Below, piece by piece: positions 34,801 to 42,974 of a DNA stretch of 64,000 nt (position 1 is the stretch's first letter; the number at the start of each line of letters is the position of its first letter). The DNA lies in contig CAJYTF010000033.1 of assembly GCA_913777665.1 (NCBI GenBank), forward strand, positions 27,233 to 91,232, read 5' to 3'. The notes beneath the pieces were generated by a model. That model was given only the letters and a program-made list of their open reading frames with translations, ran no database searches and was not told the origin of the DNA. Both the position numbers and the translations under genes were made by a program. Origin of the DNA: an uncultured Myroides sp. GTDB taxonomy: Bacteria; Bacteroidota; Bacteroidia; Flavobacteriales; Flavobacteriaceae.

Positions 34801-35032
34801 TAACGTTTTCCAACGAAGAAACGGCGTCTTCTATTACTTTGGTAACCGAAGTTTCAACCTCAGACGGAGCTGCTCCCGGATATATTGTTTGAACCGTAAT
34901 TACGTTTACGTCAAATTTTGGGATTAATTCGTACCCCATACTAAAGTACGAAGCAATACCCCCAAGAATCAGCATCAAAAATACGATGATGATGATACTG
35001 GGTCTTTTTATTGATATTTCAGATATTTTCAT
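31826..35032 (-). CDS. RND efflux transporter permease subunit (AcrB/HAE1-like)
   Basis: A 1068-residue inner-membrane pump with the usual twelve helices in two sets of six, a large periplasmic loop after TM1 and another after TM7. Typical sequences include ISEISIKRPSIIIIVFLMLILGG at the start and LVVGILVDDAIVVIENIHRHME (TM4, with the proton-relay Asp pair), plus GLVAKNAIMLVDFAN in TM10. It exports drugs or other hydrophobic compounds together with the adaptor and outer-membrane factor encoded just upstream. Last gene of the TetR-controlled operon; the 73-base gap before it holds a heptamer-periodic repeat. Confidence 0.96.
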   Translation of the reverse strand: MKISEISIKRPSIIIIVFLMLILGGIASYFSMGYELIPKFDVNVITVQTIYPGAAPSEVETSVTKVIEDAVSSLENVKKIESKSMESVSVVMITLNTGADVNFLLTDAQRKINAVINDLPDDAETPSLSKFSLDDVAIMNLSVTSNLTEKELYNLLDQKIQPVFARINGVAKVDLVGGEEREIQVSVNPERLAGYGLTIGQIQQILGQSNMDFPTGSIKTQSNQTTIRLSGKFASLDQMRNLPITTPTGTSIRLSDIADVQDGVKDPEKIARIDQKNTILMQVFKQSDANAVEVSEAVKNTIAVKDKDGKLLSGVEKDYEQQKIEISIASDSTDYTISAADHVMVDLGIAVALVAFIMLFFLHSLRDAAIATIAIPLSLVATFIGLNLLGYTLNLMTLLGLSLVVGILVDDAIVVIENIHRHMEMGKNKVRAAFDGAKEIGFTVTAITLVIVVVFLPIAMSTGLVSDILRQFCITVVIATMLSLLVSFTVVPWLYSRFGKLSHISKHSFFGKILYGFEAGLTKLTNGISGILEWSLKNRKNKIITLLLTLVLFFASIGLAVGGYIGGGFFPTSDKEEFLIQFELPKDASIEQTNLLTQKAEAYLSKKPEIEKMITTVGQASDGMMTASGTKYKSEIQIYLQDGHKHKESTKVYSAKLKREMERELVGVKVKTVEVGIMGAEQAPLMLTVIASSQEDALEYAKKAADLLEKIPGSREVRLTSEDGNPEVVVKLDRDKMNALGLNVATVGMTMQTAFAGNTDMKYRAEDTEYDINLRYDEIGRGTIDDVKTLKFINQDGQSIMLEQFADVTYGSGPTLLERRDKSPSVSIQAQVVGKSEGTIATEWEAEFSKLKLKPGVTFKWGGNKENQDEGFGTLGIALVASILLVYAVMVVLYDSFSKPFIILFSIPLSFIGALLFMALTNQTLNIFTILGIIMLIGLVAKNAIMLVDFANHKKELGYSTYDALVAANHARFRPILMTTIAMVIGMLPIAMAQGDGSDFNRGLAIVIIGGLLSSLFLTLIIVPVVYAIFDGIGRRFRKGKKADYAELMVADYEENENFVDEFGEKQN

Positions 35033-35044
35033 TGATATTTTTGC

Positions 35045-35100
35045 TTTAGGCGATAAGCTTAAGGCAGTAAGCTAAATGCTTACCACTTATAACTTACAGC
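35045..35100. repeat. degenerate 7-bp tandem repeat between adaptor and permease genes
   Basis: Eight consecutive heptamers: TTTAGGC, GATAAGC, TTAAGGC, AGTAAGC, TAAATGC, TTACCAC, TTATAAC, TTACAGC. Every unit ends in C and most fit TTAARGC. Within it GTAAGC-TAAAT-GCTTAC (35067-35083) can form a hairpin in the operon transcript. Confidence 0.7.
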
Positions 35101-35105
35101 TAATT

Positions 35106-36164
35106 TTATTTAATGATTTGAACAGCAGTGCCGTTAGCTAAATTTATTTGACCCGAAGTGATTACTTGTGTTCCTTTTTCGATTCCTGAAATTACTTCGA
35201 TCTTATCTCCAAAAGTTCTACCTGCAACAACTTTAGTTAACACCGCTTTACCATCTTTGTGAACAAAAACCTGGCTGCTGCTTACACTTCCAACAAACGC
35301 TGTACGCGGAATGGTTAAAACGTTTGCCATTTGGCTGTTTCCAAAATACGCGTTACCATACATACCAGCTTTTAAATCGTTGGCAGAATTGTTTTGAATT
35401 TCTAATTCAACCGGGAAATTCAAGCTTTCGTCTGCTTTTGGTGCAATAAACGAAACTTTACCTGTAAATTCTTTATCTGCAACAACCGGTGACTGTACTT
35501 TTATAGACTGACCAATTTTTAAAGAACCAATGTTTTTCTCGTCAACTTTTACCTTTAATTTTAAGGTTGATACATTTACGATTTCGAATAATTCGGTTCC
35601 CGGATTAGCATAAAAACCAGGTTCAACGCTTTTTTTGTTTACGATACCCGAAAACGATGCTTTAATGTTCACGTCACCCGCATTTAGTTGTGCACTTTGC
35701 AGGTTGTTTTTAGCGTTAACCAATTGCAGTTTCATTTGATCTAACTGTTGTTTGGTTACACCGCCTGTTGCATAAGCACTTTCAAAACGAGCTACTTCTG
35801 CCTTAGCATTATTGTAATTTGCCTGCGCATTGCTAAGATTTACATTTTGCTGATCTGCCTTAATAACTGCTAATGTTTGACCGGCACTAACGCGAGATCC
35901 TTCAGAAACTAAAACGCGTGTTACTCTTCCCGGAACTTCGGTCGAAATTTTAACCTCTTGTTTAGGAACAAATACTCCGTTTGCAATGTATTCTCCGCTT
36001 ACATCATTAAAATCGGCTGTTTCTACACGTACTGCAACAGCACTATTTTTTTGTGCAACAACTGCAGTTTCTGCTTCGTTCTTTTCTTGGTTTTTATTTA
36101 AAACGAACATAATTCCTGCTAAAGCTGCAATGATTACGATTCCTGTTATGATAACTTTTTTCAT
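35106..36164 (-). CDS. RND efflux periplasmic adaptor subunit
   Basis: A 352-residue membrane fusion protein. A single N-terminal membrane helix (VIITGIVIIAALAGIMFVL) anchors it, followed by a biotinyl/lipoyl-like half (GRVTRVLVSEGSRVSAGQTLAVI), a short alpha-hairpin (about 100-150, NLSNAQANYNNAKAEVARFESAYATGG) and the beta-barrel region. It joins the permease to the TolC channel across the periplasm. It lies 19 bases after the TolC gene and is part of the same operon. Length is usual for MexA/AcrA-like adaptors of Bacteroidota. Confidence 0.95.
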   Translation of the reverse strand: MKKVIITGIVIIAALAGIMFVLNKNQEKNEAETAVVAQKNSAVAVRVETADFNDVSGEYIANGVFVPKQEVKISTEVPGRVTRVLVSEGSRVSAGQTLAVIKADQQNVNLSNAQANYNNAKAEVARFESAYATGGVTKQQLDQMKLQLVNAKNNLQSAQLNAGDVNIKASFSGIVNKKSVEPGFYANPGTELFEIVNVSTLKLKVKVDEKNIGSLKIGQSIKVQSPVVADKEFTGKVSFIAPKADESLNFPVELEIQNNSANDLKAGMYGNAYFGNSQMANVLTIPRTAFVGSVSSSQVFVHKDGKAVLTKVVAGRTFGDKIEVISGIEKGTQVITSGQINLANGTAVQIIK

Positions 36165-36183
36165 CTTTAATATGCAATTAGTT

Positions 36184-37518
36184 TTATTCTTGTGTTAATG
36201 ATTTTAATTCTCCTTTTGCCTTAATTAATGCTATTTCGGCAACTTTATAATCTAGTAAAGCATTGGTGTGATTGTTTTGTGCGTCGGCATACTGTGTTTC
36301 TGCATCTAACAAATCGGTTAAGGTTGCTAAACCAAATTTGTAATTGTTTTCTATGTTTGTTAATACTTCTTTAGCCAAATTCACATTCTCTTTTTGGATG
36401 TTCAATGTAATTAAAGAGTTGTTTAACTGTGTTACGGCATTTTTAAGTTCTAAATCTAATCCTAAACGAGTATCGCGTTTGTCTGCTTCTAATTTTTCAA
36501 TATCAATCTGTGCTTGTCTAACTTTCGCTTTAACAGATCCACCATTGAAAATAGGTATGTTTAAATTTAATCCTATCGCTGAAAAGTTAGACCATGCAGC
36601 ATCTGGAAGTGTTTGAAACCATGGTAATTTTTCTCCAAATCCTAAGTAACCGTAATTTGCAGTAAAACTTAAGCTTGGATAACCTTCTGCATTAATGGCT
36701 TTTTTGTTTAATGCTAATAATTCACCTTGTTTTTCCAACAATAAAATCTCGGTTCTGTTTTCAATATTAGTAGATTCATCAACCAAAGCATGTTTTGTAA
36801 TTTCAAAGGTATTTTTAGGTAGTTCTATATCCTGATTCATATCCATACCTATTAAATACTTTAAAGCATTTTCTTGTAGTTGTAGAGCATTTACCAATTG
36901 TTGACGACTACTTTTTAAATTGTTCAGGTTTACATCAATACGGTCTAAATCGATTTTTTTTGCCAAACCGTTATCAAACAAACTTTTAATAACATCGCGA
37001 ACACGGCTTGTGTTTTCGATCGTTTTATCAATGGTTGTTAATTGCGATTCTGTTTTGTAAGCTTCGTAATAACTGTTCGCCACTTTTTCTATAACCTGTT
37101 CTTCTGTTAGCTGTGCGTTTATTTTGTAGAACTCACGAGTACTTTTTGCCGCTTTTAAACCTGTAAATACCGCCTGATTAAATATTTGCTGGTTTAAAGA
37201 AACAGACGCATTAGTTTGCCAAGGTAAGCCAAAAGGAATCATCATAATACCTGTTCCTTGTCCAAAAACACTAGCATCTACAGCACTTTTTTGTATAATC
37301 GCATTGTAAGTTAAACCTCCGTTAGCACTAATTTGCGGTAAAGCATTAGCACGAACTTCATCTATCTGGTATTCGCTGTTTTGCACATCTAAGCGGGCTT
37401 TTACAGCTTCGGCTTTATTTTGCAAAGCGTAATTAACCGCATCTTTAAGCGTTAACCGTTCTTGTGCCTGGGCAAAGAATCCTAAAAACGCTAATAAAAT
37501 TGAAATTCTATATTTCAT
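36184..37518 (-). CDS. TolC family outer-membrane efflux channel
   Basis: A 444-residue protein with a signal peptide (MKYRISILLAFLGFFAQAQ) and two repeats of the long alpha-helical hairpin that form the TolC tunnel. Recognisable ends are LTLKDAVNYALQNKAEAVKARLDVQNSEYQIDEVRA near the start and NNYKFGLATLTDLLDAETQYADAQNNHTNALLDYKVAEIALIKAKG near the end. It is the outer-membrane exit of the RND pump. It lies 6 bases after the tetR gene, an order (regulator, channel, adaptor, pump) common in Flavobacteriia. Confidence 0.95.
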   Translation of the reverse strand: MKYRISILLAFLGFFAQAQERLTLKDAVNYALQNKAEAVKARLDVQNSEYQIDEVRANALPQISANGGLTYNAIIQKSAVDASVFGQGTGIMMIPFGLPWQTNASVSLNQQIFNQAVFTGLKAAKSTREFYKINAQLTEEQVIEKVANSYYEAYKTESQLTTIDKTIENTSRVRDVIKSLFDNGLAKKIDLDRIDVNLNNLKSSRQQLVNALQLQENALKYLIGMDMNQDIELPKNTFEITKHALVDESTNIENRTEILLLEKQGELLALNKKAINAEGYPSLSFTANYGYLGFGEKLPWFQTLPDAAWSNFSAIGLNLNIPIFNGGSVKAKVRQAQIDIEKLEADKRDTRLGLDLELKNAVTQLNNSLITLNIQKENVNLAKEVLTNIENNYKFGLATLTDLLDAETQYADAQNNHTNALLDYKVAEIALIKAKGELKSLTQE

Positions 37519-37524
37519 TGCTAT

Positions 37525-38133
37525 TTATGATTTTTGTAATAATTGTTCTAATATTTCTAAACCTTTCGGTGTAACTATTCCTCTTAAATGGTATTCCAAT
37601 AATTTGTAATTTAATTCTTCTAACGATTGAGTACTTTGCAGGTTGATAAAAATTTCATCGTTAAAAAATGCTGTGGTACTTGCAAAAAAGATCTTCCCTA
37701 CAAAATCTATATCAATATCGCTTCGGTAATAACCTTGTTCTACACCATCTCTTAAGTTTCGAAGAATTGTAAAATCGTAATTTTCATGTTTTTTCTGCTG
37801 AATACGTTCAGCAAGTTTGGGATAATATTTGTTAAATTGATATATCGTACTAGCCTGAATATTCTGTCCAAACAAATCGCCCAAACAACTTTTCATTTCA
37901 AAATGTTCGTGAATTGGAGTTTCACAACTGCCGGCAATACTCTTCATTTTATCGGTTGCAGATATAAAAACATAATCAACAGTTGCCTTTACCAATTCAT
38001 CTTTAGCCGAAAAATGTTGATAAATCGTTTTTTTTGATATTCCCAGTTCTTTAGCAATATCATCCATAGTAACAGCTTTAAAGCCATTTTTAATGAATAA
38101 TTCTAAAGATTTTTTTAATACAGTCTCTTTCAT
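37525..38133 (-). CDS. TetR/AcrR family regulator of the efflux operon
   Basis: A 202-residue repressor. The N-terminal TetR helix-turn-helix is clear (LELFIKNGFKAVTMDDIAKELGISKKTIYQHFSAKDELVKATVDYV). The ligand-binding C-terminal part is all helix. It is the first gene of the efflux operon and directly precedes tolC, so it most likely represses its own operon through the perfect 10-base-arm palindrome at 38164-38191, which overlaps the -33 promoter box. The inducing molecule is unknown. Confidence 0.93.
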   Translation of the reverse strand: MKETVLKKSLELFIKNGFKAVTMDDIAKELGISKKTIYQHFSAKDELVKATVDYVFISATDKMKSIAGSCETPIHEHFEMKSCLGDLFGQNIQASTIYQFNKYYPKLAERIQQKKHENYDFTILRNLRDGVEQGYYRSDIDIDFVGKIFFASTTAFFNDEIFINLQSTQSLEELNYKLLEYHLRGIVTPKGLEILEQLLQKS

Positions 38134-38151
38134 TCAGTCAAAAAGTTTCGG

Positions 38152-38191
38152 CAAATGTACGCAGGAAACTTTTAATACCAAAAAAGTTTCC
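38152..38191 (-). promoter_or_regulatory. efflux operon promoter with TetR-type palindrome
   Basis: On the minus strand, a -33 TTTG (38179-38182), a 19-base spacer and a -7 TACATTTG (38152-38159) make a textbook Bacteroidota promoter. GGAAACTTTT (38164-38173) and AAAAGTTTCC (38182-38191) are perfect 10-base inverted arms with an 8-base spacer covering the -33 box. A further half-site AAAAGTTTC lies at 38141-38149, on the other side of the -7 box. Confidence 0.75.
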
Positions 38192-38231
38192 AAAGTTTTT
38201 TTTAAAATTTTATTTACATGATTAATTAGCT

Positions 38232-38239
38232 TACATTTG
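38232..38239 (+). promoter_or_regulatory. -7 promoter box of the polyprenyl synthase gene
   Basis: TACATTTG, perfect match, 28 bases before the ATG. It is divergent from, and about 40 bases away from, the palindrome that controls the efflux operon. Confidence 0.6.
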
Positions 38240-38267
38240 TATTCTTGAAACGAAGTTTATACCTTTT

Positions 38268-39239
38268 ATGAATAATTTCATTGAATACAAAAGCGCTGTT
38301 GCCGATTATATAAATCAGATTAATTTTACGAAAGAACCAAAGGAACTTTACGAACCAATAGGATACATTGCCAATTTGGGTGGTAAACGTTTGCGTCCGC
38401 TACTTACGCTTTTTGCAGCCGAAGTTTTTGGTGCCAAATTCAACGATGCCATTCATGCGGCAGTCGCTATTGAATTGTTTCATAATTTTTCATTGATTCA
38501 TGATGATATTATGGACGAAGCGCCATTACGAAGAGGTAATAAAACCGTTCATGAGAAGTGGAATGTAAATACTGGAATTTTATCGGGCGATGCGATGTTG
38601 ATCTTGGCTTATCAGTATTTCGAGAATTATGAGCCTGCGATTTTTAAGGATCTTGCAAAGTTGTTCAGTAAAACGGCATTAGAAGTTTGCGAAGGACAAC
38701 AATTGGATATCAATTTTGAAACCCGCAACAACGTTAGTATTCCCGAATATATTAAAATGATTGAATACAAAACGGCGGTTTTAGTTGGTGCTGCTTTAGA
38801 AATGGGAGCTATTGTTGCAAAAACTACCGAAAATAACAAAATTGCGATTTATAATTTTGGTAGAGATTTAGGGATTGCCTTTCAGTTGCAAGATGATTAT
38901 TTAGATGCTTTTGGCGAAACAGCAACGTTTGGAAAACAGATTGGTGGTGATATTTTAGAGAATAAAAAAACCTATTTGTATTTAAGATCTTTAGAAAATG
39001 CTTCGCCTGCTGATAAAACCGAATTGTTAAACTGGTTTTCATCAAAAGATGGCGGGCAAGAAAAAATTGAAGCGGTTAAATTGTTATTCGAAAAAACAAA
39101 TGCTACAAACGATACACAGGTTTTAATTGAAGAATACACACAGAAAGCGTTACTACAATTAGAAACCTTAGAAATTCCATATCATTTTAAAGAAGAATTA
39201 AAAGAATTTGCTTTATCATTAATGAGCAGAACTGTATAA
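38268..39239 (+). CDS. polyprenyl diphosphate synthase (short- to medium-chain)
   Basis: A 323-residue trans-isoprenyl diphosphate synthase. It has GGKRLRPLLTLFAAE (38-52), the first Asp-rich motif DDIMD (79-83) followed by EAPLRRG, and the second Asp-rich motif DDYLD (209-213). It condenses isopentenyl diphosphate with an allylic diphosphate to make geranylgeranyl or longer chains, for membrane lipids or quinones. The residues just upstream of the first Asp-rich motif (ELFHNFSLIH) have Phe/His rather than two bulky aromatic residues, which suggests a longer product than farnesyl diphosphate; this is inference. Single gene with its own promoter and terminator. Confidence 0.93.
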   Translation: MNNFIEYKSAVADYINQINFTKEPKELYEPIGYIANLGGKRLRPLLTLFAAEVFGAKFNDAIHAAVAIELFHNFSLIHDDIMDEAPLRRGNKTVHEKWNVNTGILSGDAMLILAYQYFENYEPAIFKDLAKLFSKTALEVCEGQQLDINFETRNNVSIPEYIKMIEYKTAVLVGAALEMGAIVAKTTENNKIAIYNFGRDLGIAFQLQDDYLDAFGETATFGKQIGGDILENKKTYLYLRSLENASPADKTELLNWFSSKDGGQEKIEAVKLLFEKTNATNDTQVLIEEYTQKALLQLETLEIPYHFKEELKEFALSLMSRTV

Positions 39240-39242
39240 ATA

Positions 39243-39272
39243 AAAAATCCGAAACAAACGTTTCGGATTTTT
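39243..39272. terminator. bidirectional terminator
   Basis: Perfect 13-base arms AAAAATCCGAAAC and GTTTCGGATTTTT with an AAAC loop, between the convergent polyprenyl synthase and outer-membrane protein genes. Confidence 0.92.
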
Positions 39273-39289
39273 TGCATATATGTATCTTT

Positions 39290-39829
39290 CTAAAAGAAAA
39301 CGCGGATAAAAGGCATCCAAGCCTGGTTGTAAACCAAATCACTTTCTTTATATAAAACATTGTAACGAACACCAATTGTTACATTTTGAGTAGTGTAACC
39401 AGCGCCTAAAAATAAAGCGGTGTTCCAAAAGTTATCGTTAATTTTATTAGTGTGAGAAAAATCTGTAAAAATAGTATTGTTCACACGTAATTGTTCCAAT
39501 TCAGCAGAAAGTTGAATCATTTCTGCCGGACTGTAAATTCCCAGAATATTTGCACCATACGATGTACTTTCATAAAAACCTTTCGATCTTAAATAATTAA
39601 ACTGCAAACCCAAACCAGCCGAAAATTGTTCGGTAATTGGCTTCAAAGCCATAGGCGAAACCGAAATATTGGTAAATCCGCTACCAAAAGCCAAACCTAA
39701 TCCGCCACCAAATTGCATATCGCTAAAAAAAGTAGTGGTTCGTGGTTGGTAGGTGTCTGGGTTTTCTTGTGCAAACGAATTAAATCCTATTAAAAAGCAA
39801 GCTGTAAGTGTGTAAAATATTTTTTTCAT
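39290..39829 (-). CDS. small outer-membrane beta-barrel protein
   Basis: A 179-residue protein with signal peptide MKKIFYTLTACFLIGFNSFAQ and about eight alternating beta-strand segments. It ends in the aromatic FIRVFF, as barrel proteins do for assembly by BamA. Homologues in this family stand next to sucA and are sometimes misnamed alpha-ketoglutarate decarboxylase in automated annotation; nothing in this sequence supports an enzyme. It is divergent from sucA across a 332-base gap. Its function in the outer membrane is unknown. Confidence 0.8.
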   Translation of the reverse strand: MKKIFYTLTACFLIGFNSFAQENPDTYQPRTTTFFSDMQFGGGLGLAFGSGFTNISVSPMALKPITEQFSAGLGLQFNYLRSKGFYESTSYGANILGIYSPAEMIQLSAELEQLRVNNTIFTDFSHTNKINDNFWNTALFLGAGYTTQNVTIGVRYNVLYKESDLVYNQAWMPFIRVFF

Positions 39830-40161
39830 AAGGGAATCAAATTTTCGCTAAGATATTAATTAAACAGTTAAATGTATCTTAATTGTTAAAATAGTGCATC
39901 AATTACTAAAAAGAAACCCACTGCGAATAATGAAAAAATGAATTTAAAAAAGAACAATAAACAATAAAGTTCGTAAAAATAAAGCAATTAAAAACGGTAT
40001 CCGTAAAAAACTATTTTATAAGCACATACTGTAAAAATCTAAAAATAAAATTCGAGTAAAAAATAAAGTATAAAACTATTTAAAATGTTATAATATTAAT
40101 TGAAACTATTGTATTTTTGTGAAAATTTTTTAACGAAAAAAAGAGTCATTAGACAAATATT
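39830..40161. other. intergenic region upstream of sucA
   Basis: A 332-base AT-rich stretch between two divergent genes, with no credible coding frame. The + strand has one good -7 box, TATTTTTG (40112-40119), placed 42 bases before the sucA ATG. Elsewhere I see only homopolymer runs of A and T and no clear palindrome. Confidence 0.5.
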
Positions 40162-42927
40162 ATGGATAGGTTTTCCTTTTTAAACGCTGCACATACCTCA
40201 TTTTTTGCCGATTTATACGATCAGTACCTAACAAGTCCTGACAGTGTTGAACCCAGTTGGAGAAGTTTTTTTCAGGGGTTTGATTTCGCAAATGAGTACA
40301 ATGGCAGCCCGGTAGAACAATTATCAAATGCATACCAAAGTTCTGGCGAATCGGCAGTTATAACTGATTCGGTTAAAAAAGAATTTGCGGTTTTAAAGTT
40401 GATCGATGCTTACAGAACACACGGTCACTTACTTACAAAAACAAATCCTTTAATTGAAAAAACGGGTGAAGCTCCCGATTTTTCTATCGAAAAATTTGGT
40501 CTTACACAGGCCGATTTAAACGTTACTTTTGATGCTGCACAAAGCATTCACTTACCAAAAAGTACCTTACAGCAAATTATAGCTCATTTAGAAAATACCT
40601 ATTGCACTACTTTGGGTATTGAATATATGTATATCCCAAGCGAAGAAAAAATTCAGTGGATATCTAAATATGTAGAATCTAAAGTTTCAGATTTAACTAC
40701 AGACCAGCAAAAACATATATTAGAAAAACTGGTTCAGGCTGCGGCTTTCGAGAATTTCTTCCATACAAAATATGTTGGTCAGAAACGTTTTTCGTTAGAA
40801 GGATTAGAAGCTACCATTCCTGCGTTAGATGCAATGATAGACGCTGCCGGAAATGCCGGTGTAGAAGATGTTGTAATTGGAATGGCGCACCGCGGACGCT
40901 TGAATATTTTGGCAAACGTAATGCAAAAACCTGCCAAGAAAATTTTCACGGAATTCGATGGAAAAGATTATGCCGATGTTGCCGATACGTTTGATGGCGA
41001 TGTAAAATACCATTTAGGATACACATCGGAACGCGAAACACGTTCAGGAAATAAAATTACTTTAAATTTAGCACCAAACCCATCGCATTTAGAAACTGTT
41101 GGAGCAGTTATTGAAGGGGTTGTACGTGCAAAACAAGATAAATTATACGCAGACGATTTTTCTAAAGTTTTACCGGTTGCCTTACACGGTGATGCTGCAG
41201 TAGCAGGACAGGGTATTGTGTACGAAATTGTTCAAATGAGCAAATTACGCGCTTACCAAACAGCCGGAACCATTCACGTAGTATTAAACAATCAGGTTGG
41301 TTTTACAACAAGTTATAAAGATGCACGTTCGGGCGTTTATTCTACCGATATTGCTAAAGTTGTTGCTGCCCCGGTTGTACACGTAAATGCAGATGATACC
41401 GAAGCGGCGGTTAAAGCTATGTTGTTTGCTTTGGCTTACCGTATGGAATTTAAGGAAGATGTTTTTGTTGATTTGGTTGGATACCGTAAATACGGACACA
41501 ACGAAGGTGATGAACCTCGTTTTACACAGCCAATTTTATACAAATTGATCTCTAAACACCAAAATGCACGCAACATTTACAACGCTCGCTTAATTGAAAA
41601 TAAAGTGATCGAAGAGGGTTATGTTGGATCTTTAGAAGATAAATACAAAGCTGTTTTAGAAGAAAACCTGGCTGAAGCTAAAGAAACCGAAAAAGCAATT
41701 GTGATTCCATTCATGCAGAAAGAGTGGGAGGGATATCACATTGCAGATGTTAACCGCATGTTGCAAACGTATGATACCAAAGTATCACGCGAAATGTTAG
41801 ACGATGTAGCACCGGCATTAACCGCGTTGCCTACCGATAAAAAATTCATAAGCAAAGTATCAAAATTAATAAAAGACCGTTACACCATGTACTATGAAAC
41901 CAATCGTTTAGATTGGGCAATGGGCGAATTATTGGCGTACGGAACATTAATTTCAGAAGGATATGATGTGCGTTTTTCAGGGCAAGATGTTCAGCGCGGA
42001 ACGTTTTCGCACCGCCATGCCGTTGTTAAAACCGAAGATACAGAATACGAATATGTACCTTTAAACAACATAAAATCGCAAAACGGACAAATGCGTATTT
42101 ACAACTCGCATTTATCAGAATATGCTGTTTTAGGTTTTGAATACGGATATGCAATGGCAAATCCAAAAGCATTAACCATTTGGGAAGCACAGTTCGGAGA
42201 TTTCTCTAACGGCGCTCAAATTATGATCGACCAATATATCGCTGCTGGCGAAGATAAATGGGGCAACCAAAACGGAATTGTTATGTTATTGCCACATGGT
42301 TACGAACACCAAGGAGCTGAACATTCATCGGCACGTTTAGAGCGTTACTTACAACTTTGTGCAAACCACAATATGTATGTAGCAAACTGTACAACGCCAG
42401 CAAACCATTTTCACATGTTACGCAGACAAATGGTTACCGATTTTAGAAAACCGTTGGTAATTATGTCGCCAAAATCATTGTTGCGTCACCCGGAAGCTAC
42501 TTCAACTATAGAAGAATTAACTAATGGATCGTTCCAAACAATTGTAGATGATCCAAGGGTTCAAGATAAATCGGCAGTAAAAACATTGGTTTTTGTTTCA
42601 GGTAAATTCTATTACGATTTACAGGCAGAAAAAGAAAATTTAGGCAGAAACGATGTTGCTTTTGTAAGATTAGAACAATTGTTTCCGTTAGATAACGATA
42701 AATTAAAAGAAGTAATAGCTTCGTACCCGAATGTTGATGATTATGTTTGGGCACAAGAAGAGCCTAAAAACATGGGTGCTTACGGTTATATGCTAATGAA
42801 TTTTGATTTGGTAAAATTCCGATTAGCAGCACCAGCAGCCGCAGCTGCACCAGCCGCAGGTTCATCAGTTCGATCTAAAGCAAGATATGCAAAAGCAATT
42901 GCTAAAGTATTCGATAAAAATTTATAA
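40162..42927 (+). CDS. sucA: 2-oxoglutarate dehydrogenase E1 component
   Basis: A 921-residue thiamine-diphosphate enzyme that decarboxylates 2-oxoglutarate in the citric acid cycle. The N-terminal segment SFLNAAHTSFFADLYDQYLTSPDSVEPSW is typical, as are VVIGMAHRGRLNILANV, APNPSHLETVGAVIEGVVRAKQD and GDAAVAGQGIVYEIVQMSKL. The C-terminal transketolase-like part contains QFGDFSNGAQIMIDQYIAAGEDKWG. An Ala/Pro linker (APAAAAAPAAG) occurs close to the C-terminus, an unusual place. Length is standard. sucB follows 47 bases downstream. Confidence 0.97.
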   Translation: MDRFSFLNAAHTSFFADLYDQYLTSPDSVEPSWRSFFQGFDFANEYNGSPVEQLSNAYQSSGESAVITDSVKKEFAVLKLIDAYRTHGHLLTKTNPLIEKTGEAPDFSIEKFGLTQADLNVTFDAAQSIHLPKSTLQQIIAHLENTYCTTLGIEYMYIPSEEKIQWISKYVESKVSDLTTDQQKHILEKLVQAAAFENFFHTKYVGQKRFSLEGLEATIPALDAMIDAAGNAGVEDVVIGMAHRGRLNILANVMQKPAKKIFTEFDGKDYADVADTFDGDVKYHLGYTSERETRSGNKITLNLAPNPSHLETVGAVIEGVVRAKQDKLYADDFSKVLPVALHGDAAVAGQGIVYEIVQMSKLRAYQTAGTIHVVLNNQVGFTTSYKDARSGVYSTDIAKVVAAPVVHVNADDTEAAVKAMLFALAYRMEFKEDVFVDLVGYRKYGHNEGDEPRFTQPILYKLISKHQNARNIYNARLIENKVIEEGYVGSLEDKYKAVLEENLAEAKETEKAIVIPFMQKEWEGYHIADVNRMLQTYDTKVSREMLDDVAPALTALPTDKKFISKVSKLIKDRYTMYYETNRLDWAMGELLAYGTLISEGYDVRFSGQDVQRGTFSHRHAVVKTEDTEYEYVPLNNIKSQNGQMRIYNSHLSEYAVLGFEYGYAMANPKALTIWEAQFGDFSNGAQIMIDQYIAAGEDKWGNQNGIVMLLPHGYEHQGAEHSSARLERYLQLCANHNMYVANCTTPANHFHMLRRQMVTDFRKPLVIMSPKSLLRHPEATSTIEELTNGSFQTIVDDPRVQDKSAVKTLVFVSGKFYYDLQAEKENLGRNDVAFVRLEQLFPLDNDKLKEVIASYPNVDDYVWAQEEPKNMGAYGYMLMNFDLVKFRLAAPAAAAAPAAGSSVRSKARYAKAIAKVFDKNL

Positions 42928-42974
42928 TTTTAGAAACGCATTTTAAATAAAAACAAAATTAAATTAATATACTC

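Noticed and set aside
31826-37518. The RND-adaptor-TolC set as a novel system
   Set aside because: All three proteins are canonical in length and motifs and the order is common; only the operator and heptamer repeat are noteworthy.
39290-39829. Automated name alpha-ketoglutarate decarboxylase for the gene next to sucA
   Set aside because: The protein is a small secreted beta-barrel without cofactor motifs; the name probably spread from its position beside sucA.
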